64,000 bases of DNA from Torreya grandis (lineage: Eukaryota > Streptophyta > Pinopsida > Cupressales > Taxaceae), in contig JARHVA010000122.1 of assembly GCA_037957365.1 (NCBI GenBank), forward strand, positions 1,747,001 to 1,811,000, read 5' to 3'. The notes beneath the pieces were generated by a model that saw only the letters and a program-made list of their open reading frames with translations, was not told the DNA's origin and made no database searches. The position numbers were made by a program, and so were the translations under genes. Positions 10,160 to 20,978 of the stretch are shown here, piece after piece. Position 1 is the first letter of the stretch. Every line of letters begins with the position of its first letter.

Positions 10160-10735
10160 AAGTTACCACGTGTCCCTTATAAAGTCAAGCGGAAGCCACC
10201 AAGTGTCATTTGTCAGGACACAATTTTTAGTAAGTTTCAAAGCAGTGAAACATGCCACGTGTCCCATTATAACTCAACAGAATGTGATAAGTGTCTGCAT
10301 TTGCATTTTAGGTTTCTAATAAGTTTCAAAGCTTATTTTGATAAGTTTCTCTCAAATTCTAGCGGAAGCTGCCAAGTGTCATCTACCAAGACCTATTATA
10401 ATTTACTTCTAAATATGGTAGAAGTCACCATGCGTCCCTGGTAAAACTCAGTGGAAGCTGCCAAGTGTCAACATCTGTAGCTTCATCTTTTTGTTGAGTA
10501 AGGACTATGGTGGGCCCCAGGTGAGTTATTAAAAGTAAGCAGAGTGCACTAAGTGTCATCATCCACGTAAATCCAAATGAGTCCCAAATGTTTCTATAGT
10601 ATTTCTAAAACTCAGCGGAAGCTACCATGTGTCATCTTCTGCAAGACTCTCAAAAGGTATCTAAAGATTCTATAAGATAAGCGGATGCTACCACATGTCA
10701 CCTATTTCATAGTGGAAAATACCATGTGTCACTCG
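10160..10735 (+). promoter_or_regulatory. U3 CCACGTGTC-like array, 3' copy
   Basis: This is the same repeated GCCACGTGTCCC, GCCAAGTGTCA and ACCATGTGTCA units as at 1290-1862. Some motifs are better preserved here (for example around 10167 and 10255). Confidence 0.45.
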
Positions 10736-11365
10736 TTAAGATCAGTGGAAAGTGGCCAAAGCAAGCAGGAAAGACATAAAAAAATTGCTAAGGAGGATGA
10801 CAGGCCCGCAACCATCAAATTAGGGATAATTAACTAGCCGTTAGCTTTTAAATGATGATGGACCCAAAGACGTCAAATCAGGGTGACCAAATAGTTGTTG
10901 ATCTTTGCAGGCTTGAGCACAGACCCGAATGCATTCAAAGGCCTTAAGGCCAAGGCTGAGGAAGAACCGTTGAGGAGAGGAGTTGAAAGGGCTGGCAAAG
11001 CTGGAAAAGGTAGCCCGAGAGCTCAAATCGTAGCATGGAGAGACAAAGAGGGAAATATCTGTGTAGAAGTTATTCCAGTAGGTGGAATAGTCTAAAAAAT
11101 ATATATTTGAGCCCTTAAACATTGAAGGCACCACCTATTTGTCCCCTTTGGAGTAAAGACAAAGTGGGTAGCTACGCAGACAAGAGGAGACAGACGAGAT
11201 GACCCAGGCCCAAGAGAAGACATGTGAAATAAAATAACATGCCATAGTCAAGGCAGCCACTCCATTTCAACATGGTTCTTTTGGATAGAACTATAGACGC
11301 ATTTAAAGCATTGAAGGCAACATGGGTCACTCTAAGGAAAAGTGCACCAGTCTTTTCTGGGCTAC

Positions 11366-11375
11366 TATATATAAA
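11366..11375 (+). promoter_or_regulatory. TATA-like box of RT1 3' LTR
   Basis: TATATATAAA lies at the position matching the 5' LTR box and is better conserved than that one. Confidence 0.45.
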
Positions 11376-12166
11376 ATATGGTTTTATGATAAAGGAGACT
11401 TTTCTTTTTTATAGAAGTGAAACTCTGCCCAAATTGAAAGGTGAATACTGAGACTTTGAGCTCAGATTGTTGTTCATATTATTTTATTTGAATGAGAAAT
11501 CAAGATACTTATAGATTTTGTGCTCTTATAGCTTGTGCTATTCTAGGAAATTGTTCATATGTCTATTTCCTAGAAGCATTCTTGTTTATTTAATCTAACA
11601 AGCAGGATTTGTGGAAGTAATCAGGAAGGTGTCCTGAACTCAAGTGTGGAAGACTTTGTGCTGTCTGCAATTGTCTTTAGTCTATTTGTTTTCCATTTCT
11701 ATGTAAAGGACCTTAGGATGACTTTGTGCCCTCATTGTTCTTTGTATCTCACTCTTTGGGCAGCTGAAGTGGAGACTTTGTGCTACACTTCATTTTGCTA
11801 GTTACTACACCCTGTTACCAGTCACTTGTCACTACTTGAAAGAACTCTTGTTATTCCCTGCAAGAACACTTCTAAAAGAAGAGAAGTGCCTTCAATGTTT
11901 TCACTAGGATTTCTCCTTTATCTGTGAGCATCATCTATGAAAAAAGAGAGATGGATGGTGTTACCCTACCCTTGAGTGTTATTTTATGCATATATTTATA
12001 GTATATAGCCCCTTCATACCTATAGGGAACCTCCACTTGATGAGGAGAGATTTATACCCTTTTGATGTGGTAAACCTGCACACTAGGCCGACCAATCTTC
12101 CTTGTTGTGGTTGATCAGACCTATTTTTCTCATCAGTTAGTTGATTGACAAAATATTCACCCAACA

Positions 12167-12171
12167 CATTG
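12167..12171. repeat. RT1 target-site duplication, right copy (CATTG)
   Basis: An exact match to 481-485 directly after the CCAACA LTR end. Confidence 0.85.
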
Positions 12172-12747
12172 GAGGGATTTGTTACATCAAAGGGATTTTT
12201 TGTGTATGTTACAAAGCTTCTGCACTATATGCTAGACTCATTTTTATAGGTGGGAGACTTACAGGGATTGATACTACTAACATTTGAGAAGGAATAGTGG
12301 ATATAGGCTAAGTGGTATAAGGACTTTGAACCTGAGTAATGGGGGTTGGAGAATTGGTATATATTATAGGTGGTTGCCTTTCTAAAGGTTGCATCATTTG
12401 AGTACTAGATCCAAATGGAAGAGAGCTGATAGAAAAAGATACCATGGCTGTGGTAAATCCTTCAGTTTTCTTAGTTCCCTCAAAAGACATTCTATATAAA
12501 TATCAAGAATCTTGGGTATGGTGGGAAGGAGGAATGTGTATTTCTCGATTACTAATGTATTAATTGAGAGCAATAGGGTTATTGTCCAATATTTTTTTAA
12601 AGGAAGGATCTCCTTGAGAATAAAAGTATGGGAACATAGGATTTTCAAAGGACTCAGGGGTAGAGGAGGAGCTAGGTGTATGTTCCATAGGAGAGGATGT
12701 GATACCTCTTCAGATTCTTTCTTTGATTGTTTCCTATTCAAAACCAT
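12172..12747 (-). pseudogene. C' gag N-terminus, frameshifted
   Basis: From the ATG at 12747 a Ser/Pro-rich segment leads into a block reading GDPSFKKILDNNPIALN, which parallels GDQDFARFLDLNTAALQN near the start of the element C gag. The two open frames (12394-12747 and 12308-12490) overlap out of phase, so there is at least one frameshift, plus a stop near 12308. RT1 interrupts it at 12171. Homology rests on one short motif and position. Confidence 0.55.
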
Positions 12748-13438
12748 GAGATGGAAAAGAAAATCAAAAATAAAACAATAATTTCTTTTTGAATTATCTC
12801 ACTTTTAATTGTGGATGAAAGATGCACGAACTAAAGTCATGCCAAAAAGTTTTTATCTCTATTTAATTTTAAGATGTGAAAATAAATAAAGAAAAAAGGA
12901 TAACAAGGGTCCTAAGAAATGGTAATCTAAGGATGGTTTTGGGTATTTTTTATTGGCACTCAAAAGAAATTTGTATTGGTATCAGTACATGGCTTGATAC
13001 TTGGGGCTTGCTCTCCTCATGTCACAATCCCATAATTGGTGAAAGTGTTTAGCTAAGATATACTGATATTTCAAAGATTATACTCAGCCAGAGAACTGAG
13101 TTGGTCCTCCCCTTGGTGGTGAAATCCAAGTGGGATCACCAGAAAAATGGTTGCCACGAGGTGATGAAATCCCCATCAATTTTATTATGTCAAGTGTTTA
13201 AATGAGTTTATTATGACTATGATTTGGCTTGTGTGTGAAAGAGTGATGACTACAATGAATTTATCACTTAGATTATTTTATGTGTATTACTTAATCAGAA
13301 AAAATGAATGCAATTTGTTTTAACCTTAAAATGGAAATAAAATGCAAACTTGATCTTCTTTGGATGAATTCACACAAAGAAAGGGAAAGAGATAAAATTA
13401 AAGAATTTTGAATTTGAACAAGAAAAATGAGACTTGAT
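12748..13438 (-). other. C' 5' leader
   Basis: Untranslated sequence between PBS and gag. Several blocks match the element C leader (56900-57300), notably the hairpin at 13115-13140 and the GATGAAATCCCC block just after it. The rest has drifted. Confidence 0.55.
13115..13140. other. Conserved leader stem-loop, C' copy
   Basis: A GGTGG...TCACC block with GAAATCCAAGTGGG between. It matches 57140-57165 in element C at all but 3 of 26 positions and can close as a GGTGA/TCACC stem in C. Confidence 0.55.
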
Positions 13439-13457
13439 GGTCTCATTGGGCATGCTA
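13439..13457 (-). other. C' primer-binding site
   Basis: On the plus strand GGTCTCATTGGGCATGCTA, three bases before the LTR. It is a decayed version of the GGTCCCACCGGGCGTGCCA at the same place in element C. Confidence 0.6.
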
Positions 13458-14155
13458 GAATGTTTTAGTATTTTTTTAATTTTTTCAATGTGATCTAATT
13501 AGCTACTAGAAATAAAGTAAATGAAGGGTTTTAAAAATTACCTAGAGATGGAGATTGGTTGTGCACCATTAATCAAGCTTGTGGAAAATCCTTTTTGGTT
13601 GGGGAGGAATGACCTGTAAATCACACTAACTCACAAAAAAATGATTCATAGTAAGATGAATGGGTTGCTTGGTAAGAAACTACTCTCAATAAGTAATCTA
13701 TTTCCTTAGGTGGATGTCAACCCACATTTAACACTCAAGTTTATAAATAAACATGAAATTATAAAGATATATAAGGAAAGGATGCAAATAGATAACAACA
13801 AAGATGTCTAATCTAAAACAGGATTAATGCAATCAAAGTAATCATCCTAAAATTCAATAGCTCTATCAACATCCTCTTGAATTACAACCAATTATTCATT
13901 AATGCTTTCATGATTAGGTGTGAAAACCATAGTACAAAGACCTAATTCTAATGCAATGTCACTTTGATTAGTGAATAGAGTTTGTGGGACAATGGGGAGA
14001 TCAAATATGCTAAAAATATCATGCGCTAATCTAGGCAAAGTCATCTACATATGAAAGACATATTTTTAGAAAATAGCATGTAGGATTTAACAAGATTTTA
14101 GGGTTATGAATGTTATGAAAATAGACTTCAAGGATATTTTAATAGTTTAGCAGGG

Positions 14156-14207
14156 ATCGATGGTGATCTTATAGGATCGATGTCGATTTAGATGGATCGG
14201 TGTCAAT
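14156..14207. promoter_or_regulatory. Dyad array 1 in C' LTR, 20 bp period
   Basis: Three 12 bp units start at 14156, 14176 and 14196: ATCGATGGTGAT, ATCGATGTCGAT and ATCGGTGTCAAT. They correspond in order to the CCGACGTCGG array of the element C LTR (49848-49921). Confidence 0.55.
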
Positions 14208-14569
14208 TCTAAGTAAAATGCTAAACTATGAAAAGAAGGGATAATAAAAACTTATAAAATTGATAAAATGATGAAAATTGAATGGAAATGTTGACACAGA
14301 GGTGAAAAATACAACAAGCTTTAAATATGAATGAATTATTTTAAAATACTAACCTTAAATGGCTTGAAAACACATAAATAATGAAGACTATAAAAGTATG
14401 CTAAAAAACCTTTGAAATCCTTTGATATTTGCATGAGCAGAGGTTCCACAAAGTGGCAAAGTGTTGAAAACATCCGTACGTAGGTTCCTATAAAAATATA
14501 GCATAGGTTTGAAGTCAAAAAGAGTTGTGTGTGTCTCTTGAGCTGAGGAGGCTCATTGTATATTTATAG

Positions 14570-14621
14570 ATCGATGTCATTTTGGGTCGATCGGTATTGA
14601 TATCAGAGAATCGACATTGAT
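14570..14621. promoter_or_regulatory. Dyad array 2 in C' LTR, 20 bp period
   Basis: Units start at 14570, 14590 and 14610: ATCGATGTCATT, ATCGGTATTGAT and ATCGACATTGAT. They correspond to the second LTR array of element C (50445-50496). Confidence 0.55.
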
Positions 14622-14974
14622 TTGCCCAAAATGGGTGGAGGTGATATTTAGGTCATTCAAAAAGGTTATTTATTGGGTAAAGATAGGTTTAACCAATGTC
14701 TAAGTTGTTAGTTTGTTTAAACCATGGGATGGGTTTATTAGGATGTTGGGAGGGTTTTTATTTTTTATTTGTTTTTATGATTTTATGGTTAGGGGTAGTA
14801 AAGTAGGGTTAATTACTATTTTAGTGTAGTAATTAACTTAATTAACTCATGTGGTAAAGGCAAATGGGTAATTATTTTAAATTATTATGAATGGGGCCAT
14901 TATGTTGGAGATGAAGGATAAATGTGATGATGCACCACGTTAATACACAAGGGTGTATAAAACTAGCATCTACA

Positions 14975-16230
14975 ATATCATGGTACATATGTTCTCACTA
15001 GCACCATTATCGATCATGACACTATATATAGGTTTATTATCAAGGTATATTTGAATAAACAATGAATGAATATTCAATTCATCATCCACTATTTCACTAT
15101 CATAAAATGTAATAGGTCTCTAAACCAAATGAGGTAATATATGTGCATAATTACCAATAATCCCATCAATGGGTGCTCATAATGTGATAGAAGATGATGT
15201 GCATTGTATGCAATTTTCACTTCTATATATTTATTAGAATGATTTTGCAAAGGATTGTTAAATATATTATAATTTTGGTGATCACCAGATTATGAACTTG
15301 AATCCTTTGGAGGATCATCGAAGGTAATCTTTTGGAAATCAATAAGGCCCTAAATTTTATACTTCAACGTATAACATTTGTTCATAGAATGACCATGGCC
15401 TTGGTGATATTCATACTATGCATTAGCATCATATCCTTTGGGTAGAGGCCAACTCATATCAACCTTTATGAGAGGAGGGAGAAATATGAGATCACACTCC
15501 ACAAGATTATGAAGTAAAGAAGCTAGAGACTTACACAATCATGTAAATTGTCTCTTTGGTGCATTAAATAATATGAACCAACTGGGTTATTGTGGCACTA
15601 CGTTAATGATTGTGGTTATTTATTTTTTAGGTTTTGTAGATTTTACCTTGTAACTTAGTTTGATATGAAACTTGGTATCAGATGTAGTTGATGTATTTGC
15701 TACATACTTGATCTTGTTCAAGGAAAAAAGTTTCATTTCATGGTCTCGAACAATATGGCATAAGTCATCAAAAGATTTGAACTTAAAAAAAAAAAAAACT
15801 CATGTAATGAGGCAAGCAAGCTTTGCTTGAAGATGTCTTGTAGTTCTTTGTCTAGCATTGGATCTATCATTTTGGATAACATTATTTTGTATCTCAAAAC
15901 ATATTCATTGATAGGTTCATTGGTTTCTTGTTTGATCTTTGTAATTTGAGCATATGACATATTTTTAGTGATGTTGATACAAAAATATGCTAGCAACTGG
16001 TCGACTAGAGGTTTGAATGATCTCACTAAATGGAGTGGTAAATCATAGAACCTTTTTAAAATATAATGTAGACACTCCATTTTATCACTTCCATGTCAAA
16101 ATTACAAAATAGAATGACTTCTCGTAATTACACATAAACTGGTCCAAATTCATTTATTCATCTAACATACAAGTTTGAATTCACCTTGGGGCATCCCTAG
16201 ATGGGATAATTCACCGTATTAAATTTATTT
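14975..16230 (-). pseudogene. C'': older gag-protease remnant
   Basis: On the minus strand, 16080-15733 is an open gag capsid segment (RFYDLPLHLVRSF, then ITKIKQETNEPINEYVLRY), preceded by a readable but stopped N-terminal piece. Around 15405-15350 a zinc-knuckle-like unit reads YHQGHGHSMNKCYTLKY, matching C-x2-H-x4-H-x4-C except that the first Cys is Tyr. At about 15030-14985 the frame gives a retropepsin active site, VMIDNGASENICT, then is cut by the C' LTR. The knuckle type links it to family C. Gag forms the particle and the protease matures it; stops and frameshifts make it dead. Confidence 0.65.
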
Positions 16231-17330
16231 AATTATTATTATAGTCAATTTCTCTACTCAATTATTCTACTCTGATAAATTCATTGATTCTTCTTCGTTG
16301 AGCAATTAATTTAATTAAATCCCCCTCTCTAATTTATTCTTCTAATCAAATTCTCCATATTGTATTAATCAAATTGTTTTTTGATTAATTGAATTAATCA
16401 TTATTCTAATTATAATTTTATGGAAATGGAATTATAATTTCCTTTCAAGTATTAATTCTTCATTTTTTCTCTTTCCAAAGGGCATCTTCAATCAAGAAAG
16501 AATCTTGAGATCCTATGGAATATTCTCTTGGGAGCTCATTAATTACTAAATAAATTAATATGAAGGATTATTTTCCATACTACATCTTGGAGACAAGATG
16601 AAGGGCCCACAATTAATCTTGTGAGATATTTTAGGGGAACATTATCAACTCTTCTTCTTGGAAATAAAATGAAGGGCCTACATTGATTATCCATGTGATT
16701 TATTAGTAATGATTCTCTACCCTTTATCTTAGAAACAAGATGAAGAACCCACATTGACTCTTACAAATATATTTGGAAGATAATTCTCCACCCATGCAAG
16801 ATAGATGGTTCATATTAATTAACTTTTTATATTTTCAAGAGCCATCCTCAACCCTTCATCTTTACAAGATGAAGGGCTCATGGTATCAATCCATGTGTTG
16901 ATCCATGTGCTTTGTTGAAGATGCATTTACAACCATCGATCTTGGAAGCAAGATAAAGAGTTCTTACTTATTCATAATTTCTATAAATATATGCATTCCA
17001 TTTGTAATTTAACATGTTCAAGACTCATAACGAAGCTTTGTCAATTTCACACACTAACTTGTGCATTGAAGTCCATGTTTATCAACTTAATTTCTTAAAG
17101 TCTTGAAGGAGAGATGGTCCATTTTTGGATAGTAACATTTTCAAAGACTTTTTGAATATACATCTAAATTAAATCATATACAAAGATGAGGTTTCTAATG
17201 AAAGTTTTCATTGTATTGATTTAATCTTAGCATTTTTATCTTAATCTTTATATGCTCATGAGGTCTTAGGTGTAGATTATTAGTTATTGATACTTCATTT
17301 GATCATTTACAAATTATTGAATAAGGAGAG
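16231..17330. other. AT-rich stretch with local tandem repeat, no gene seen
   Basis: TTAATTAAAT-type sequence at 16210-16450, then the repeat at 16550-16970, then AT-rich DNA. It may be leader or LTR of C'' but no PBS or LTR end is visible. Confidence 0.4.
16550..16970. repeat. Degenerate tandem repeat, about 70 bp unit
   Basis: Five to six copies of a TCTTGGAAACAAGATGAAGG-like block followed by GCCCACATTAAT start near 16587, 16655, 16728, 16790, 16856 and 16936. TCTTG...CAAGA makes each block a small palindrome. Confidence 0.6.
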
Positions 17331-17538
17331 TTTGAGCTTGGTGATCTGGTGTTAAAATAAAATCAAAAGAATACTAATTCTAAGTAGAAAAATAAAGGTA
17401 AGTTTAAAGTTAACTGGTTAGGGCCCTTCATTGTTACAACTAACTATGGATCTAGTGCATATAGGTTGGCTACTCCAAAGGGTTATGAATTATATGAGCC
17501 AATGAACATTGTGCATCTTAAACATTTTTATGTTTGAA
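17331..17538 (+). pseudogene. Element D integrase C-terminal tail
   Basis: The frame reads FELGDLVLK, stops, then KGKFKVNWLGPFIVT, YGSSAYRLATPKG and MNIVHLKHFYV before a stop at 17536. This is the typical C-terminal end of Ty3/gypsy integrases (GDLVLK ... KF...W.GPF.V ... L.HLK.FY), which binds DNA. The catalytic core is not present upstream. At least two stops are in frame. An LTR begins 22 bp later, as expected for the 3' end of a pol gene. Confidence 0.75.
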
Positions 17539-17560
17539 TTTTTATGCTCTTGTTTATAAG

Positions 17561-18555
17561 TGTAGACACTTCTTTTTGGCCACATATGTCTCTAATCCAA
17601 TTTTAAATATATTTCTATCAAACTATGCAAATTAAGCCTAAGAATCACTAAACATGCCAAATTCATCTACACATTGGACGTAAATGTCTAAAATTATGTC
17701 AAAGCATCCATATTTGGGGTATTATCCTATACACAACAATAACCTCCCATAAATTCATCCCAATCCAAGTTATGGCCTAACAAACTGACATTTTAGACCA
17801 ATTAAGTGAGACACTTGATCATATTCTTGAAATGACCAAAAACTTAAGCATAATTAATTAAACAATTAAATCAAAATAAATGCCTAGTTAAATAATCTAT
17901 TTTGAATTAGTGAAAATATATTTTCCAAAAATAAAAAATCAACAAATATCACAGGAAAATGAGGTCATGATAACATTATCATCCTCAAAGTCAAGAATTC
18001 TAAAATATCAACATAAGCCTTACAAAGTAGAAATGTTGAGCCATGCCTCCATAAATGTATAATTAAGGATATTATTTATTTCATTTGTCCTCCCAAGAAT
18101 AACCCAAGGTTAGTCTAGACCTGACTACACCTAGGTTGGGGTTAGTTTGAAGCTTATAAATAAAAGGCCTTACACTCACTTATAATAAGCTCTTTTGTCT
18201 AAAGTTATTATGCAAAATTTATAAGAGAGGCTTCATAGACCAACACATGTCAAGTCCAAAATCATAGTACACAGAGGGGAGGTGTTACCCTCATATCAAG
18301 AGTGCCGATGAAGACTTCAATTTGGACACAAGCTAAGAAAGCCAACTACCATTCAATAAGCGATTTGGAGCTATAAGGTAGGTGAAAGTGATTTATCTTT
18401 TGTCCTTTTAGTTGTGTTTCATTTGGTCTTGTTATCATCAAGCTCCCCCTAGTATTTAGGATTGAGAATTCTTTGTTTCAATCTTTTTGTTTTGATGTTT
18501 GATTCAACTTATGAGTGATTAACACATGTTTTCCCCTGGATTCATATTGCATACA
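17561..18555 (+). repeat. Element D LTR (about 1 kb)
   Basis: TGTAGACAC starts right after the integrase tail and GCATACA ends 3 bp before a PBS-like site. A good TATAAATAAA lies about 595 bp in. Integrase on the left and a PBS on the right mean this LTR is both a 3' and a 5' LTR, or that two elements abut. The boundary call is by eye. Confidence 0.6.
18155..18164 (+). promoter_or_regulatory. TATA box of D LTR
   Basis: TATAAATAAA is a good plant TATA sequence at a plausible internal LTR position. Confidence 0.5.
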
Positions 18556-18558
18556 TAA

Positions 18559-18577
18559 TGACATGCTCGGTGGGACC
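18559..18577 (+). other. PBS-like site after D LTR
   Basis: TGACATGCTCGGTGGGACC resembles the TGGCACGCCCGGTGGGACC PBS of elements C, B and RT2 and lies 3 bp after the LTR end. Confidence 0.55.
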
Positions 18578-18971
18578 ACACATCCCATTTTCATATCAGG
18601 AGTATTTTCAGACCTCTTAGGAGTGAAGAAACACTCATTAATGACCTTGTTCTTAAATTTTTTTCACTAAATTTTCTATATTTTGTCTTTACCTACTCAT
18701 TTATGAATTCATCTCTTGCATAACTATGAATTTGGAGCCAGAAATAGCAAATTTGTCATAAAAAACTACAAAATCATCCCAAGGAATCATAAAATCATCT
18801 CAATTTAAAACTAAACCTACATAACTACAAATTTATAGGGGTAAATTATGAAATAATCCTATAATTTTACAATTTTTTCTGACTTGTTTATGTATTTGTG
18901 AATTTGAAACTATTAACTGTGAAACCATAATAAAAACTATGAAACTGTTTTGTGTGGTTTCTATGTTTTTT
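18578..18971. other. AT-rich sequence with short degenerate repeats (host of RT2)
   Basis: Words like AACTATGAAATCATC recur irregularly here and again beyond RT2 (30600-30790), so RT2 split one repeat tract. It is probably the leader of the second D copy. No gene is seen. Confidence 0.5.
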
Positions 18972-18976
18972 ATAGG
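18972..18976. repeat. RT2 target-site duplication, left (ATAGG)
   Basis: It pairs with ACAGG at 30590-30594; one mismatch. Confidence 0.7.
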
Positions 18977-19954
18977 TTTTGACCATTTTTTAGTCATTTA
19001 GAGTAAAAAATGGGCATCCCCTCTTTTATGCATAAATATTCAATCTATGTTTTGGCTAAAATCATTCATCAAGGTTCCTTGTCAGACTTGTTCCATGAAA
19101 AAACCAAGTGTTTACCTCATTTCATTTAACCAAGTGTATTTTGGGTTTGTCAAGGGGAACTACTTTGGGCTTTTCAAATGCAATTACTTGGTCCCCATAG
19201 TACATTCTAGGTTTTGTAAACTTTACTTGTGAAAAGTTCATGAGTAAAGTCACTTGTAAACCCTGATTTGGTCTTGCTAGACAAATCGGGTTTTCCAAAT
19301 GACTTTACTTATTTTGTCTTATAAGTAAAAACAATCTAGAAACCTGAATGGGTCAAGACAATTGTAATCAGGTTTGCTAAGGGGTGGTCTTACTCATGAA
19401 ATTTCATTAGTTAGAGTAGGTCCAAAGTCCAGAGTAAGAGGCATTGGAGAACCCAAAAGGGTCTAAAAGAAACATTCAGGTTTGTCAAGAGGCCTTACTT
19501 AAGGAAATTTATGAGTAAGTTCTTTCCAAGGACTCAATTTAATCTAAATGGTTTGCAAAGGCAAGGAATTTCCTCAGAGGGCACTTCAACTGCATGTAGG
19601 GCAATTGTTAAAGTTTTTAAGGGTGTCTTTGCAAAGGGCACTTCGTCAAGAAAGAGGACTCTTTTCATTTTTTTGAAGGGTCAATTATAGGAACACTGAA
19701 GGGTATGTGCCCTTGCAGAGGGCACTTAAGTAGTAAATAGGGCCAATTCAAAAATCTTGAAGGGAAATTTAGAGGCCAAGGAGCCCTTACAGGGGGCAAA
19801 TGATGAATAAGTGGATCTTTCCCAAAGCTTTGAAGGGCATTTCAGAGCACAAATAGCCCTTATGAAGGGCATCTAGTTGAAGAGGAAGACAAAAGGCAAA
19901 GGCCCGAAGGGAACTTGCCCTTTAGGAAAAGAGACAAGCCAAAAGGAGATTTCC

Positions 19955-20115
19955 TTCAGACAACTATCTGAAGGAATTCCTTCAAACATTTTTTTGAAGG
20001 AAAGAGAGGCTTGAAGACAATTTTCCTTCGAGAAAAAGACTAACACAAAGGAAGAATTCCTTTAAATAAATGTCCAAAGGAATTCTTTCAGACATTTATA
20101 TGAAGGAAATAGATG
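19955..20115. repeat. Cluster of GAAGGAATTCCTTC palindromes, 5' LTR
   Basis: Repeated units of the form CAGACA-x-TGTCTGAAGG and GGAATTCCTTC lie on both strands across about 160 bp. The 3' LTR holds a better kept set at 28875-29130, and RT1 has a related hairpin at 1074-1127. Confidence 0.6.
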
Positions 20116-20970
20116 CTCGTACAAAAGTTGAAAGCTTGAAAGCCATAAAAAAGCAAAGGAAATCCTTTGGACAAATATCTAAAGGACTTGTTAAGGGAAA
20201 ATCCCGTTGTAAACAATGAGTAAGCGAGTAAATATAAAGGCAAGGAAGAGATAGAAAATAAAGAAGATAGGTAGGAAAAAAATAAGAAGAAACAAGTCAA
20301 ATAAAAACCCATAAAAAAGAAGATGGCAAAGAGCCCAAAACCCAAGTAAACATGGGAGGAAGAAGACAAGATAAAGACCAAGGACCGAGAAGGAGTAGAA
20401 GATTGCTGAGAGCTCGAAGGCCTGATAAGTAAAGAGAAAAGGAACCAAAGCAAAAGAGAAATCAAAAGAAAGAGACAAAACATGGGTAAAGATAAAGCAA
20501 AAAAGACAAAGCTCAGAATAGTTCCAACAACTTGACAAAGTCAAAAGGTAGAATCAATGACCATTCAAAGCAATACAAGTGGTATAGGCACACTCAGCAA
20601 AAGGAATTAATACATTTTAGTGAAATAGTATCTACTAAAAACCAATAAATAGATTGATTTTTGAACTATAAATATTAGCATCTCATGTTATTCATGCTTC
20701 ACCATTAATGCACAACCAATTGCATCTAGACATTGAAAAGAGCATAATCAGTTAAAACAACTTGGAATGGATTTTTTAGTTACTAAGAATGAGTTTCCCA
20801 TGCTTTTACAACCCAAGGATAGCAGAAGCGGTAATTTGGATAGTCTAAAACATGGTCTCCACATGCAGTTTGAAGAGATGGCAGTAGTAATGGCCTCTTG
20901 TTTTAGTAGATGTTTAAGTCAGCATGGGTCTCCATTCCTAGTGATGTTATCCATTTTGTTTCCAACATTC

Positions 20971-20978
20971 TATATATT
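20971..20978 (+). promoter_or_regulatory. TATA-like box of RT2 5' LTR
   Basis: TATATATT lies about 1.99 kb into the LTR and is repeated at 29921 in the 3' LTR. Confidence 0.45.

Larger units (their letters stand above)
486..12166 (+). mobile_element. RT1: degenerate Ty3/gypsy (Tat-like) LTR retrotransposon, split by A1
   Basis: Two long LTRs (486-3120, and 6505-6955 plus 9642-12166) start TGTTGTTCCC and end CCAATA or CCAACA, flanked by an exact 5 bp duplication. A PBS follows the 5' LTR. The internal region (3121-6504) keeps gag, protease-like and RNase H-like segments with many stops but no reverse transcriptase or integrase, so it is a deleted, non-autonomous copy. The 3' LTR is interrupted by element A1. 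The LTRs differ visibly and share U3 repeats with family B LTRs. The Tat-like assignment rests on the RNase H-like domain and protease style. Confidence 0.88.
9642..12166 (+). repeat. RT1 3' LTR, right piece
   Basis: It resumes at CTACAGGATGG and continues to CCAACA, matching 5' LTR positions from about 747 to 3120. It carries about 175 bp (around 11126-11302) absent from the 5' LTR. The first roughly 200 bp duplicate sequence at 6755-6955. Confidence 0.85.
12172..14974 (-). mobile_element. C': old family C element, 5' part (gag start, leader, 5' LTR)
   Basis: Read on the minus strand: an LTR (14974-13461) starting TGTAGATGC, a PBS, a leader with a hairpin conserved in element C, then a frameshifted gag N-terminus running into the RT1 insertion and on past the left edge of the window. 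The order and several conserved blocks match element C (49441-58979) despite strong divergence and AT enrichment. The right target-site copy would be ATATC (14975-14979); its partner is outside the window. Confidence 0.7.
13461..14974 (-). repeat. C' 5' LTR (about 1.5 kb)
   Basis: The plus-strand sequence starts TGTTTTAG and ends GCATCTACA, the same termini style as element C (TGTTTCTACC...GTCTACA). Internal matches include TTGTGCACCATTAATC, GGGGAGGAATGACCTG and GATGTCAACCCAC. It is far more AT-rich than C. Confidence 0.7.

Noticed and set aside
20088..20544. Two overlapping Phe/Leu-rich frames like membrane proteins, seen again at 29089-29494
   Set aside because: They lie antisense to A/G-rich LTR DNA in both RT2 LTRs. 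Conservation comes from LTR duplication, and both frames being open reflects base composition.
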